Positions 15,352 through 23,996 of a stretch of 42,261 nt of DNA are shown here, one piece after another. A program made the translations under genes and the position numbers. The notes under the pieces were generated by a model, which did no database searches, was not told the origin of the DNA, and worked only from the letters and a program-made list of their open reading frames with translations. The stretch is from Anaerolineae bacterium (GTDB lineage: Bacteria; Chloroflexota; Anaerolineae; Aggregatilineales; Phototrophicaceae): contig JAIOHM010000011.1 in the NCBI GenBank assembly GCA_019912965.1, forward strand, positions 1 to 42,261. The letters are read 5' to 3'. Position 1 is the first letter of the stretch, and each line of letters starts with the position of its first letter.

Positions 15352-17913
15352 GTGACGCTTCAGGTGTTCGTCAGCTATAAAAGTGAATACCGCGATTTCG
15401 CCCGCAAGGTGCGCGACCAACTGCGCGGTTGGGGTTACGAAACGTGGTTCGATATGGACAACATCCCCAAAGGCGCGTACTTCCGGCACGCGATTCAAGA
15501 GGGTTTGGATGCGTCTGACGTGCTGGTGAGCGTCATTACCCCGGAGGCGCAGAATTCGCGCGAGGTCATGGCAGAGGTCGATTATTTCCTCAGCCAGAAT
15601 AAACCGCTTGTGCCGCTGAAGCGCGGCGATTTTAAGCTGCTGTATATCTTCATCACCATTCAATACATTGACTTCACGCGGGACGAGGCAGAAGCCTTTG
15701 CTGATCTGCATAAACGGTTAGCAGAATTAGCAGCGGCAGAATCGCCAGCCGCCCCACCAGCCGAGGAAGCCCTGCCTGAACCAGAGCCAGCCGACGGCAA
15801 AAAGGCGGATGGGCTTCCGCTGCCCCCCGCGCCACCAGCAGCGATTGAACCACAGCGTCAGCCATCTCCAACACCAATGCAGCCGCCAACTTATCATGAA
15901 CCTGTAAAACGCAAAGCTGCTTTCACCCGTTATTTGCTGCCCGCAGTGGCGATGATTGCGTTGGTATCCGTTGGCGCTTTGGTGCTGGTGAGCAGCTTAG
16001 GCAGCCTGAATATTTCCATGACAGCAAGCCCACAATTCCAGTGGTGGATTCCGTTGCTTGCGATAGCTGTAACGGGTGGATTGGCGCTGTGGTGGCGATG
16101 GGGACGGCGAAGCAGCAGTCTTGGACAAATAGAATTCGATGACAGCAACCGCGCCCGAATGCTGGACAAGGTTTATGATTTCTGGGTGGTCGGGGTGCTG
16201 GAAAATGCGCTGCAAGAAAGCGGCGCGTTTGATGTGGGGTTGGCGGCTGCGCCCGGTGCGGTGCTGCGGCACAAGGATTATGGGGATTATCCGCTGCCGC
16301 CCAATGCAAAAATTATCGACATCTTTAACGATTTGAACCGGGAACTGCTCATCCTCGGCGCACCGGGAGCAGGCAAGACGATTCTGCTGCTGCAACTGGC
16401 GAAGGCATTGGTTGAGGTGGCGAGAAGGCAAGCCCTCACCCCTAGCCCCTCTCCCTCAGGGCGAGGGGAAAATGCCATACCGGTGGTGTTCAATTTGTCG
16501 TCGTGGGCGGCAGAGCATAAACCGCTGAACGAATGGATTGTGGAAGAACTGCGACTGCGCTATCAGGTGCCGAAAAAAGTAGCCGAGATGTGGGTAGCTG
16601 AACAGGCGCTTTTGCTGCTGCTGGATGGGCTGGATGAAGTGGCGGAACCATATCGGGATGCCTGCGTAGATGCGATCAATGCGTTCCGCGAACAGTATCC
16701 AGCGGTGGATATTGCCGTATGCAGCCGGATTGCCGATTATGATATGCTGACCCGCAAGCTGGATTTGCGCGGTGCTGTGACTTTGAAACCCTTGAATGAT
16801 GAGCAAATTGATGAATACATCAACCGCCCGGAACTGAACGGTTTGCGACAGGTCATGAGCGAAGATAGCGTGCTGCGCGAAATGGCGACAACGCCGTTTT
16901 TGCTGAATGCGATGGCTTATGCTTATCAGGGTCTGGGTGCAGATGCACTGCGTTTACCGGATGAGGGAATTGAATCGCGGCGGACTCGTCTGCTGAACGT
17001 CTGGGTGGAGAAACGATTGGCAGGACGTTATAAGGTGGAGCAGGTTCGCCATTATCTGACATGGCTGGCGGATAAGCTGGTCACTTTTGGTCAAAGTATA
17101 TTTTACATTGAAGAACTTCAGCCGGAATGGTTAAAAGATCGAGAACGCTTTTGGTACAAATCCAGCTTTGTTACTATTTGCGGGGTTGTTTTTGCCGTAG
17201 TTTTTGGCACAGCCATCAGCCTTATTCAGAACTACTTTTCTTGGCAAAGCCCATTCGAACTGAATGATTTATCACAAGGATTAAGAATATCTTTCCCAAT
17301 TAGTTTGCTACTGGTGTTCCTCCTTATTCGCAGTAAGCGGGTCAGCAAGATCAAGGTTATTGAAACTATTCAATGGTATTGGGATCCCTCCGTATGGTCG
17401 ATTGGTGAAAAACGGTTGTTTTTCTTGGGGTTGTTCGTTTGCATCCTTTTGCTTCTGCTGGGCTTATGGGTGCTGGGGCTTGCGCTTGCTCTGATTGTTG
17501 TTTTTGCTTATGGCCTGATACCTAACCTTAATCTTCAGATACGCAAGAAGGCTAATCAGGGCTTTTGGCAATCTGCTCGCAATGGGTTTTTCATTGGAGT
17601 AGTGGCTGGACTGCTTTTGGGGATTGCAACCGGGGTAGCCTTTGGCCCGGTTGATGGCCGAGCTATTGGATTGCCTCTGGGTATTGTGGTAGGGATGATA
17701 AGTGGTGCTGGATTTGGTTTTTTTGCGGTGATGCAGCACATTACACTGCGTGTATTACTCGTTTTGATTAGGGTTGCCCCTTGGAACTATGCCCGCTTTT
17801 TGGACACCTGCGCCAAAATCGGGCTGCTGCGGAAGGTCGGCGGAGGGTACATCTTCGCGCATCGCTACCTGCTGGAGTATTTCGCGGGGATAGAATCATC
17901 AGCCGGGAAGTAA
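15352..17913 (+). CDS. TIR-NACHT NTPase with membrane segments
   Basis: This 853-residue protein begins with GTG (AGGAG six to seven bases upstream). Domains: TIR (1-125) with V-F-V-S-Y, W-F-D at 32-34 and E75 at the NADase position; a proline/alanine-rich linker (130-190); two membrane helices (about 194-216 and 231-250); NACHT-type NTPase with Walker A G-A-P-G-A-G-K-T (336-343) and Walker B L-L-L-D-G-L-D-E-V around 425-429; then five or six hydrophobic segments (606-810) and a final G-G-G-Y-I-F-A-H-R-Y-L-L-E-Y-F motif typical of membrane NACHT proteins. STAND NTPases sense a trigger and oligomerise, here probably clustering the TIR at the membrane. Residues 361-373 (L-T-P-S-P-S-P-S-G-R-G-E) come from an inserted palindromic repeat. 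Confidence 0.9.
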   Translation: MTLQVFVSYKSEYRDFARKVRDQLRGWGYETWFDMDNIPKGAYFRHAIQEGLDASDVLVSVITPEAQNSREVMAEVDYFLSQNKPLVPLKRGDFKLLYIFITIQYIDFTRDEAEAFADLHKRLAELAAAESPAAPPAEEALPEPEPADGKKADGLPLPPAPPAAIEPQRQPSPTPMQPPTYHEPVKRKAAFTRYLLPAVAMIALVSVGALVLVSSLGSLNISMTASPQFQWWIPLLAIAVTGGLALWWRWGRRSSSLGQIEFDDSNRARMLDKVYDFWVVGVLENALQESGAFDVGLAAAPGAVLRHKDYGDYPLPPNAKIIDIFNDLNRELLILGAPGAGKTILLLQLAKALVEVARRQALTPSPSPSGRGENAIPVVFNLSSWAAEHKPLNEWIVEELRLRYQVPKKVAEMWVAEQALLLLLDGLDEVAEPYRDACVDAINAFREQYPAVDIAVCSRIADYDMLTRKLDLRGAVTLKPLNDEQIDEYINRPELNGLRQVMSEDSVLREMATTPFLLNAMAYAYQGLGADALRLPDEGIESRRTRLLNVWVEKRLAGRYKVEQVRHYLTWLADKLVTFGQSIFYIEELQPEWLKDRERFWYKSSFVTICGVVFAVVFGTAISLIQNYFSWQSPFELNDLSQGLRISFPISLLLVFLLIRSKRVSKIKVIETIQWYWDPSVWSIGEKRLFFLGLFVCILLLLLGLWVLGLALALIVVFAYGLIPNLNLQIRKKANQGFWQSARNGFFIGVVAGLLLGIATGVAFGPVDGRAIGLPLGIVVGMISGAGFGFFAVMQHITLRVLLVLIRVAPWNYARFLDTCAKIGLLRKVGGGYIFAHRYLLEYFAGIESSAGK
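16432..16470 (+). repeat. REP-like palindrome inserted in-frame in the NACHT domain
   Basis: The sequence CCTCACCCCTAGCCCCTCTC and its continuation form a C-rich/G-rich palindrome (CCCTCTCCC-TCA-GGGCGAGGG) of the type found between genes. It adds 13 residues 18 residues after the Walker A motif without breaking the frame. Confidence 0.7.
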
Positions 17914-17969
17914 AACCACCCGGCCAATCTGAATTCAGTCTATAGATTGTTTGGCAGTAGTGATCGGGT

Positions 17970-18224
17970 TTACTTGGTTTTGGTGGGAGCGCCGCCGATG
18001 GGTTTGTATTCCCAATCCGCGCCGAAATCCTTTTTGGCTTCGGAACGGGAAAAGACCCGCAGTTCGGCATTGTCGTAGTTGAACGCGCCCGTGAAGCCCC
18101 GGCGGCGTTCGAGTTCTTCCTCGGCTTCGGTGCGGGTGGGGTGTTTGCTGACCGCGCGCCAGTTTTCTTCATAGTTACGCCGGACACAAACGCAGTAATA
18201 TTCGGGGGCAGTTTTCTTTGCCAT
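17970..18224 (-). CDS. small conserved-type hypothetical protein
   Basis: This 84-residue protein is not recognised. It is hydrophilic with Y-Y-C-V-C-V-R-R-N-Y-E-E-N-W-R-A-V near the N-terminus, a T-R-T-E-A-E-E-E-L-E-R-R-R helix and a C-terminal tail rich in K, P and T. The N-terminal C-V-C pair could bind metal or be chance. AAGGGAG is followed by two adjacent ATGs; the second (18224) has the better spacing. It is downstream of the RRM gene in the same direction but separated from it by a strong terminator. Confidence 0.6.
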   Translation of the reverse strand: MAKKTAPEYYCVCVRRNYEENWRAVSKHPTRTEAEEELERRRGFTGAFNYDNAELRVFSRSEAKKDFGADWEYKPIGGAPTKTK

Positions 18225-18257
18225 CATAATCTCCCTTGCACACAGGGCAATAAGCAA

Positions 18258-18288
18258 AACAGCGCAGGGTAATTATACCTGCGCTGTT
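18258..18288 (-). terminator. Rho-independent terminator of the RRM gene
   Basis: An 11-bp perfect stem (AACAGCGCAGG / CCTGCGCTGTT) with a nine-base loop ends in TTTT on the minus strand, 25 bases after the RRM stop codon. Confidence 0.85.
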
Positions 18289-18312
18289 GAGATTCTAGCG
18301 AATTTCCGCGAT

Positions 18313-18660
18313 TTAGAAGCGGTTGCGGCGTTCGCCACCACCACGATTGCCACCGCCACCGGGGCGGCTGTCGCGGCGTGGGCCACCACTACCGAAACCA
18401 CCACCACGATCTTCACGCGGGCGCGCTTCGTTGACAGTCAATGGGCGGGCATCCAGCGAGTAGCCGTTGAAGCGCTTGATGGCTTCCTGGGCAGCTTCTT
18501 CGGTCGCCATTTCGACAAAGCCGAAGCCCTTCGAGCGACCGGTTTCGCGGTCAGAGATCAGGCTCACTTCGACAACTTCGCCAGCCTGTTCGAACAGGGT
18601 GCGAATTTGTTCCTGGGTAGAGCTATAGGAAAGGTTGCCCACGTATAATTTCTTGGTCAT
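18313..18660 (-). CDS. RRM-domain RNA-binding protein with glycine/arginine-rich tail
   Basis: This 115-residue protein has a single RNA recognition motif (1-80): RNP2 L-Y-V-G-N-L at 5-10 and RNP1 K-G-F-G-F-V-E-M near 44-51, with conserved aromatic residues for RNA stacking. Residues 82-115 are an R-G-G-like tail (R-G-G-G-F-G-S-G-G). Such small RRM proteins are known in Cyanobacteria and Chloroflexota, often induced by cold or binding mRNA. AGGAG lies 7 bases before the ATG. The upstream gap of about 300 bases leaves room for a long leader, as in cold-shock genes. It is transcribed alone. Confidence 0.93.
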   Translation of the reverse strand: MTKKLYVGNLSYSSTQEQIRTLFEQAGEVVEVSLISDRETGRSKGFGFVEMATEEAAQEAIKRFNGYSLDARPLTVNEARPREDRGGGFGSGGPRRDSRPGGGGNRGGGERRNRF

Positions 18661-18967
18661 GACAGACTCCTGAAGAGAAACATTTGCGATTGTAGGGTTT
18701 GGGGCAGACGTGGACTCAAACTAGCAGACGTCGCAGCGAAAAACAGGAGCGCACTATGCAGTCTTAGACCAGAGCAGAACACTCATACCCTATCTTTTGG
18801 GATTATCGCACAGATCGAGCGGATTGTACAGAGGGAATGTAGCGATTTTTGAAACATTCGTGATATGGGGAAAAGAAAATGCCGGATAAAGATGCGGCAA
18901 CCAAAGGTCTGTGTTATGCTAACGTAGTAAATCAACCGTGCTCCCCCAATTCGGGAATTAAACAGCC
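18661..18967. other. divergent intergenic region between RRM and kinase genes
   Basis: This 307-base gap separates the RRM gene (minus) from the kinase-receiver gene (plus). It contains the RRM ribosome site at its left end and a TATGCT (18915-18920) that could be a weak -10 for the plus gene. I see no further gene or strong hairpin. Confidence 0.4.
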
Positions 18968-20515
18968 ATGATCGGACGCAAACTTAAGGATCGTTACGAA
19001 ATTCAAGACCACCTGGGCGATGGCTCAACAGCGACGGTGTATAAGGCGCTGGATACCCGCCTGGGGCGGCAGGTCGCTTTAAAAGTGCTGCTGCCGCATG
19101 TCCGCGAGACGACGCGCAAACGCTTCTTTCAGGAAGCCAAAGCAGTTGCTCAACTGAATCATCCCAACATAATGGCAATCTACGACATCAGTGAAGATGG
19201 CGATTACCATTTTCTGGTGGTGGAGTTTGTGGAAGGCCAAACCCTCACCAATTACATTCCATCGCCTCCCCAAACAGTGGTGAGTCTGGGCAAGCAGATG
19301 GCCGAGGCTTTAGGCTATGCACACGCCCGTCATATTATTCACCGTGACATCAAACCTGCCAACATCAAGGTGACGCCCGATGGTCAGGTGAAGATTATGG
19401 ATTTGGGTTTGGCGCTGGGACGGGAAGCCACCCGCGTGACCGCCGAAGGCATGGTCATCGGAACGCCTGCCTATCTTTCGCCCGAACAGGCACAGGGGCA
19501 CGCGCTGGACTTGCGAACTGATATTTATTCGCTGGGTGTGGTGTTGTATGAAATGGCGACCGGGCATCTGCCGTTCGACGCGGATGAAATTCCGGCGCTG
19601 CTGCTGCAACAAGTGAAGCAGCCCCCACCCCCGCCGCGTCTGATTGCGCCGGATTTGCCCGTCGAAATGGAGCGTGTGATCTTAAAAACGCTGGAGAAAA
19701 ATCCGGTGCGGCGCTTCCAGAACTGCGAGGCGTTGGCAGCAGCACTGGAAGCGGCGATTGTGCCCGATAAACCGGTTGAAGACGCCACCCAGCCCAAACC
19801 GCCGAGTGCAACCGGGACGAGTACCCAGGCCAAACCCGGCACCGGGCGTCTGGGACGGCGGAGCAAGCCGACGATTCGCGTATTGCTGGCGGATGACCAC
19901 ACGATTCTGCGGCGCACGCTGGCGAGTTTCCTCGAATCCCGCGACGATTTTGTGATCGTGGGCGAGGCAGCGGATGGTGATCAGGCGCTCAAGCAAACAT
20001 TGGCGCTGCTGCCGGACGTACTGCTGCTCGATCTGAACATGCCGGGAAAGGGTGGTTTGGAAATTCTGCCCAACGTGCGGGCGGAAGCACCTAACGTTAA
20101 GGTGCTGATTCTGACCGGACGTGAGGAAGACTGGTACATCATGCGGGCGATGCGTGCCGGAGCGCATGGTTACGTCTTGAAGTCTGGCGATGAGCAGGAA
20201 TTGGTAGACGGCATCATCAAGGTCACGCAGGGGCATATGGTGCTGGGGCAGGGTGTGGCGGAACGTATCGTCGGCGGGATGCTGGGCGGCGAAGGCCAGA
20301 GCCTCTTGAATGTCACTGAACGGCAGGTTTTGCTGTATGTGGCAGGCGGCTTTGATAACACCGAAATCGCCAAGCACTTACAGCTTTCACAGACAGTGGT
20401 GATCGAAACGCTGGCACAGGCCATGAACAAGCTGGATGCGCAGGATCGGTTCGAGGCGGCAGTAACGGCGCTGCGCCAAAACCTGATCGATCTGGATGAA
20501 CTGCACGATCTATAG
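18968..20515 (+). CDS. Ser/Thr kinase fused to NarL-type response regulator
   Basis: This 515-residue protein joins two signalling systems in one chain. Residues 8-265 are a eukaryotic-type kinase: glycine loop L-G-D-G-S-T-A-T-V, K39, H-R-D at 125-127, D-L-G (145-147) in place of the usual D-F-G, and G-T-P-A-Y-L-S-P-E-Q. A proline/threonine linker leads to a receiver domain (302-420) with D309/D310, phospho-acceptor D355 in L-L-D-L-N-M-P, T383 and K405. A LuxR-type HTH (448-500) begins N-V-T-E-R-Q-V-L but is divergent in its recognition helix. The chain could bind DNA under control of Ser/Thr or Asp phosphorylation. No histidine kinase is adjacent. No clear Shine-Dalgarno site. Confidence 0.9.
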   Translation: MIGRKLKDRYEIQDHLGDGSTATVYKALDTRLGRQVALKVLLPHVRETTRKRFFQEAKAVAQLNHPNIMAIYDISEDGDYHFLVVEFVEGQTLTNYIPSPPQTVVSLGKQMAEALGYAHARHIIHRDIKPANIKVTPDGQVKIMDLGLALGREATRVTAEGMVIGTPAYLSPEQAQGHALDLRTDIYSLGVVLYEMATGHLPFDADEIPALLLQQVKQPPPPPRLIAPDLPVEMERVILKTLEKNPVRRFQNCEALAAALEAAIVPDKPVEDATQPKPPSATGTSTQAKPGTGRLGRRSKPTIRVLLADDHTILRRTLASFLESRDDFVIVGEAADGDQALKQTLALLPDVLLLDLNMPGKGGLEILPNVRAEAPNVKVLILTGREEDWYIMRAMRAGAHGYVLKSGDEQELVDGIIKVTQGHMVLGQGVAERIVGGMLGGEGQSLLNVTERQVLLYVAGGFDNTEIAKHLQLSQTVVIETLAQAMNKLDAQDRFEAAVTALRQNLIDLDELHDL

Positions 20516-20624
20516 GTTTTATTCGGATATTTTTCGCTCGGTATTCAAATTATTCTCATAGTACGCAGGTCATATCCTTGTATCATCTGGATATCTGCTG
20601 TTCTTTTATTTTATCTGGATGATT

Positions 20625-22472
20625 ATGTCAGGTATTTTTGGCGTTATTGATGGTCAGGCAACAACCGATTCTGGATTATTTCTTCGGAACGTTTCACAAG
20701 CAATCAGTCACTTTGAGTGGCATCGAACCGACTGCTGGGTAAGCCCGGATCGGCTGGTCGGGTTGGGGCGCAGTACGCTCGGAATCTTCAACCGGGAAGC
20801 ACAGCCCCTCGTCGCCGCTAACGGACGCTATGTGCTGTTGATGTCTGGTGAGTTGTTCCGCACGGATAGCCTGAAAAAACGGCTCACCCACGCTGGAATG
20901 GCGTTTGGTCACACCCACCCCGAACTGGCGCTGGCAGCTTTCCGCGCTTTTGGCGATTCTTTCCCCTGCGAACTGGACGGCGAATTTTTCATCGTCATTT
21001 ACGATACAGTGGTGCGCCGTTTGTGGATGGCGACCGACCGCCTGTGCCAGTATCCCCATTATTATGCTTATCAGAACGGCAAGCTGGCCTTCGCCCCGGA
21101 GGTGAAAGGTGTCCTGAAAGCGCCTTTCGTCCGGCCTGTCTTGAACGAAACCGCTGTTGCCGAATATTTCCGCTTTCAACATCTGCTGGAAGAAAAGACC
21201 TTTCACGAAGGAATCCAGCGCTTTCCGTATGGCAGCATCGGAGTTTTTGACCTGAAGGATGGGTCATGGCGGATTCAACGGTACTGGGATTGGAATCAGA
21301 TCGAACGGCGTTATCACGTCAAACGGGCTGATGCCGTCGAGGAAGGCGCGGAGATATTACGTGAAGCGGTTCAAATCCGGGCGGCAGACGATTATCGCAC
21401 CGGGGTTTTTCTGAGCGGCGGTCTGGATTCGCGGGCAATTGTTGGTCTGCTGCCACCGCATAAACCGGTAGTGACCGCAACCTTCGGTCAGGCTAATTCG
21501 CGCGATGTCCATTATGCCGCCCGGATTGCGAGAGCCATTGGCAGCCGTCATTACTGGTTTGATCTGGCGAACGGACGCTGGGTGCTGGACAATCTGGAAC
21601 TGCATATGAAACTGACAGAGGGGTTTCATAGCTGGCTGCACATGCACGGTATTTCGATGCTGCCCAAATTGCAGCGGGAGATTGACTATAACCTCAGCGG
21701 GTGGGATGGGGGAACGGTTATGTTCAATTCCGATCCCAACGATCCCGTGTTTCATTCCCGGTCGCATGAGGATATGACCCAGCACCTCTACGATGGCATG
21801 ACCCGTATCTACACATGGCCGGGTTTGACGGATGCCGAGGAACAGGAAGTCTATGCCCCCGATTTTGGAAAGCGGATGATTGGACGGGCATTCGCTTCGC
21901 TCGATCACGAATTCCAGCGCTACGAGTCGTTTAATCCTTTATGGCGCGGCGAGTTTTTTTATAACGTCAACAACTGTTTCCGAATGCTTCAGAACATGGT
22001 GACGATTTACCGTTCCCATATTGATGTACGGTTTCCATTCTGGGATTATCGCCTGATCGAATTTCAGTATTCGCTGCCACTGGCGGTTCGCACAGGGTTG
22101 TACCGTCAGATCATCTCACAGGTAACGCCGCAGTTATCGTTGATTCCACAGGATGTGGATGAATACCTGCCGACGACCAACCGGTTCATTCACACCCTCC
22201 ATAAGCTGGCGGTGAAGACCCAACGCAAATTACGGTTGCGTCCCCGGCGCGAGACGCTCTACGCCGATTATGCAAAGTATCTGCGGCATGATCTCCGTCC
22301 CTGGGCAGAAAGTGTGCTGTATGATCGGCGGACGGCGGAGCGGGGTATCCTGAATATCCCGTTTGTCAAAAGCCTGATGCATCGGCATGTGGTCAAGCGT
22401 GAACCGCTGATGCTGGGTAAAATTGCCCCATTGATGACCTTTGAACTGATGATGCGGCAGTATTTCGATTAA
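20625..22472 (+). CDS. asparagine-synthase-like protein lacking the catalytic Cys2
   Basis: This 615-residue protein has the two-domain layout of AsnB: an N-terminal class II amidotransferase fold (about 1-200) and a synthetase domain with the pyrophosphate loop S-G-G-L-D-S at 264-269. The N-terminal nucleophile is changed: the product begins M-S-G-I-F-G where AsnB begins M-C-G-I. With Ser at position 2, glutamine hydrolysis by the usual mechanism is not expected, so it may use free ammonia or another amine, or adenylate a carboxyl group for another acceptor. The ATG at 20625 is chosen because it places Ser at residue 2; an ATG two codons earlier is equally possible. The flippase follows within 11 bases, suggesting surface polysaccharide modification. 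Confidence 0.85.
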   Translation: MSGIFGVIDGQATTDSGLFLRNVSQAISHFEWHRTDCWVSPDRLVGLGRSTLGIFNREAQPLVAANGRYVLLMSGELFRTDSLKKRLTHAGMAFGHTHPELALAAFRAFGDSFPCELDGEFFIVIYDTVVRRLWMATDRLCQYPHYYAYQNGKLAFAPEVKGVLKAPFVRPVLNETAVAEYFRFQHLLEEKTFHEGIQRFPYGSIGVFDLKDGSWRIQRYWDWNQIERRYHVKRADAVEEGAEILREAVQIRAADDYRTGVFLSGGLDSRAIVGLLPPHKPVVTATFGQANSRDVHYAARIARAIGSRHYWFDLANGRWVLDNLELHMKLTEGFHSWLHMHGISMLPKLQREIDYNLSGWDGGTVMFNSDPNDPVFHSRSHEDMTQHLYDGMTRIYTWPGLTDAEEQEVYAPDFGKRMIGRAFASLDHEFQRYESFNPLWRGEFFYNVNNCFRMLQNMVTIYRSHIDVRFPFWDYRLIEFQYSLPLAVRTGLYRQIISQVTPQLSLIPQDVDEYLPTTNRFIHTLHKLAVKTQRKLRLRPRRETLYADYAKYLRHDLRPWAESVLYDRRTAERGILNIPFVKSLMHRHVVKREPLMLGKIAPLMTFELMMRQYFD

Positions 22473-22483
22473 CGGAATTCAAT

Positions 22484-23941
22484 TTGACGAGTGAAAATAC
22501 ACCCAGTGCCGGGCGGGTGATTGCCCGGAACACGCTGTTTGGTTTGGGTGCACAGGCTGCCCTGCGTGTTCTTGGCTTCCTGTTCCAGATTTTGATCGTC
22601 CGGCAGTTAGGCGATGCCGAATTCGGGCGCTATTCGATTGTGCTGGCATGGGTCGGCTTGTTCGAGGTCTTGGGCGACCTCGGCATCAGCCAGTATTTCG
22701 CGCGTGAAGTGGCGCGGCAGCCCGATCAAACCCGGAATTTATTCTGGGATATGGTGGCGCTGCGGGCATTGTTGGCGCTGCTGTGTTCGGTCATCACCAC
22801 CCTCGGTGCGTCCCTCTACGATTATCCCGCCTATATTGTGGTGAGCGTGTTCCTGTTCACGCTGACCTATTTCCTGCAAGCTGTGTATGTCCCGCTGACG
22901 GCACTGCTGACCGGGAGCGAACGGGTTGATATTACTGCCAGCCTCGGCGTTTTGAGCCAGCTTATTTACATCGTTGCCGGGGCGATTTTCCTGTTCATCA
23001 GCCCGCAGTTTATCTGGCTCATCCTCGCGTCTTTCATCAGCCTGCCGATTTTGATCGGCGTGACGCTCAATGTCGTGCGGCGTTATCAATTGGGTCTGCC
23101 TCGTTTACATCTGAATCGCCGTTTGTGGGGCAGCATCCTGAAGGGTGGCGCACCGTTCGCGCTGACGCATCTGGCGCTGTCGTTCGCCTTTCGTGTGGAT
23201 ACCATCATCTTAAGCGGGTGGGTTTCGGATAGCACCGTTGGCTGGTACAACATTGCCTACAATCTGGCGCTGAGTTTTCTGGCGATCACACAGGCATTTA
23301 ATGACGCGATTGTGCCGACTCTGGCGCGGGTGCATGAAACCAATGAAGACGATATACAGCCCTGGTATTTTCGTTCCGTGCGCTGGATGGTCGCCCTGAG
23401 TCTGCCCGCAGCGGTCGGTGGAATGCTGCTGGCTGAACCGATTATTGTCAACCTGTTTGGCGTCGAAAATCGCGCGGCGGCAGTAGCCTTTTTTATCCTG
23501 ATTTGGGACTTGCCGCTGGTGATGTACACCTCATTTTGTGGCAACCTGACGACCTCCATGCGGCAGGAACGGGCGGCGGCAGGGGTGTATATCATGACAG
23601 GAATCAGCAACGTTGTGATGAATCTGCTGTTGATTCCGCCCTTTGGGATTGTTGGCGCGTCACTGGCAACCGTACTGACCGACTTACTAACCGCACTGCT
23701 GTTTTATGCCTTGTTCCGTCGGACTTTCAAGGATAGTTTCCGGCTCGACCGGATGCTGCGGGTAAGTGCGGCGGCGCTGCTGATGGGCGGAATTGTCTGG
23801 CTCATCAGTCCCTACCTCCACCTGTTCCTCACCATTCCAATAGCGGGCGCGGCTTATCTGGTGTTGATTTACCTGCTGGGCGTTTTCGACCCGCTGGAGC
23901 GCGAACGCATTGGGCGAATGCTAATGCGCTTCCGGCCATAA
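22484..23941 (+). CDS. oligosaccharide flippase (Wzx/MATE-like, MOP superfamily)
   Basis: This 485-residue integral membrane protein has about 12-14 hydrophobic helices and starts with the common pattern N-T-L-F-G-L-G-A-Q-A, followed by L-x-R-Q-L-G-D-A-E-F-G-R-Y-S and later N-L-F-G-V-E-N-R-A-A. Family members move lipid-linked oligosaccharides across the inner membrane. It starts with TTG at 22484, with GGA upstream; GTG at 22517 is an alternative. It lies 11 bases after the asparagine-synthase-like gene, so the two are probably one operon. No glycosyltransferase is in this part of the window, though an aminotransferase and a Wzy-like ligase occur near the right end. Confidence 0.88.
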   Translation: MTSENTPSAGRVIARNTLFGLGAQAALRVLGFLFQILIVRQLGDAEFGRYSIVLAWVGLFEVLGDLGISQYFAREVARQPDQTRNLFWDMVALRALLALLCSVITTLGASLYDYPAYIVVSVFLFTLTYFLQAVYVPLTALLTGSERVDITASLGVLSQLIYIVAGAIFLFISPQFIWLILASFISLPILIGVTLNVVRRYQLGLPRLHLNRRLWGSILKGGAPFALTHLALSFAFRVDTIILSGWVSDSTVGWYNIAYNLALSFLAITQAFNDAIVPTLARVHETNEDDIQPWYFRSVRWMVALSLPAAVGGMLLAEPIIVNLFGVENRAAAVAFFILIWDLPLVMYTSFCGNLTTSMRQERAAAGVYIMTGISNVVMNLLLIPPFGIVGASLATVLTDLLTALLFYALFRRTFKDSFRLDRMLRVSAAALLMGGIVWLISPYLHLFLTIPIAGAAYLVLIYLLGVFDPLERERIGRMLMRFRP

Positions 23942-23946
23942 CTTCC

Positions 23947-23952
23947 TATAAT
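23947..23952 (+). promoter_or_regulatory. -10 box TATAAT of the NBR1-C39 gene
   Basis: A consensus TATAAT lies directly after the flippase stop and 45 bases before the ATG at 23997, indicating that this gene has its own promoter. No -35 match is visible. Confidence 0.45.
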
Positions 23953-23996
23953 ATGGTAGACAAAAATTTACGGATACTCACCAAGCGAGAGTAAAT

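Noticed and set aside
19682..20377. Minus-strand frame opposite the kinase-receiver gene
   Set aside because: Antisense shadow caused by the codon bias of the real gene.
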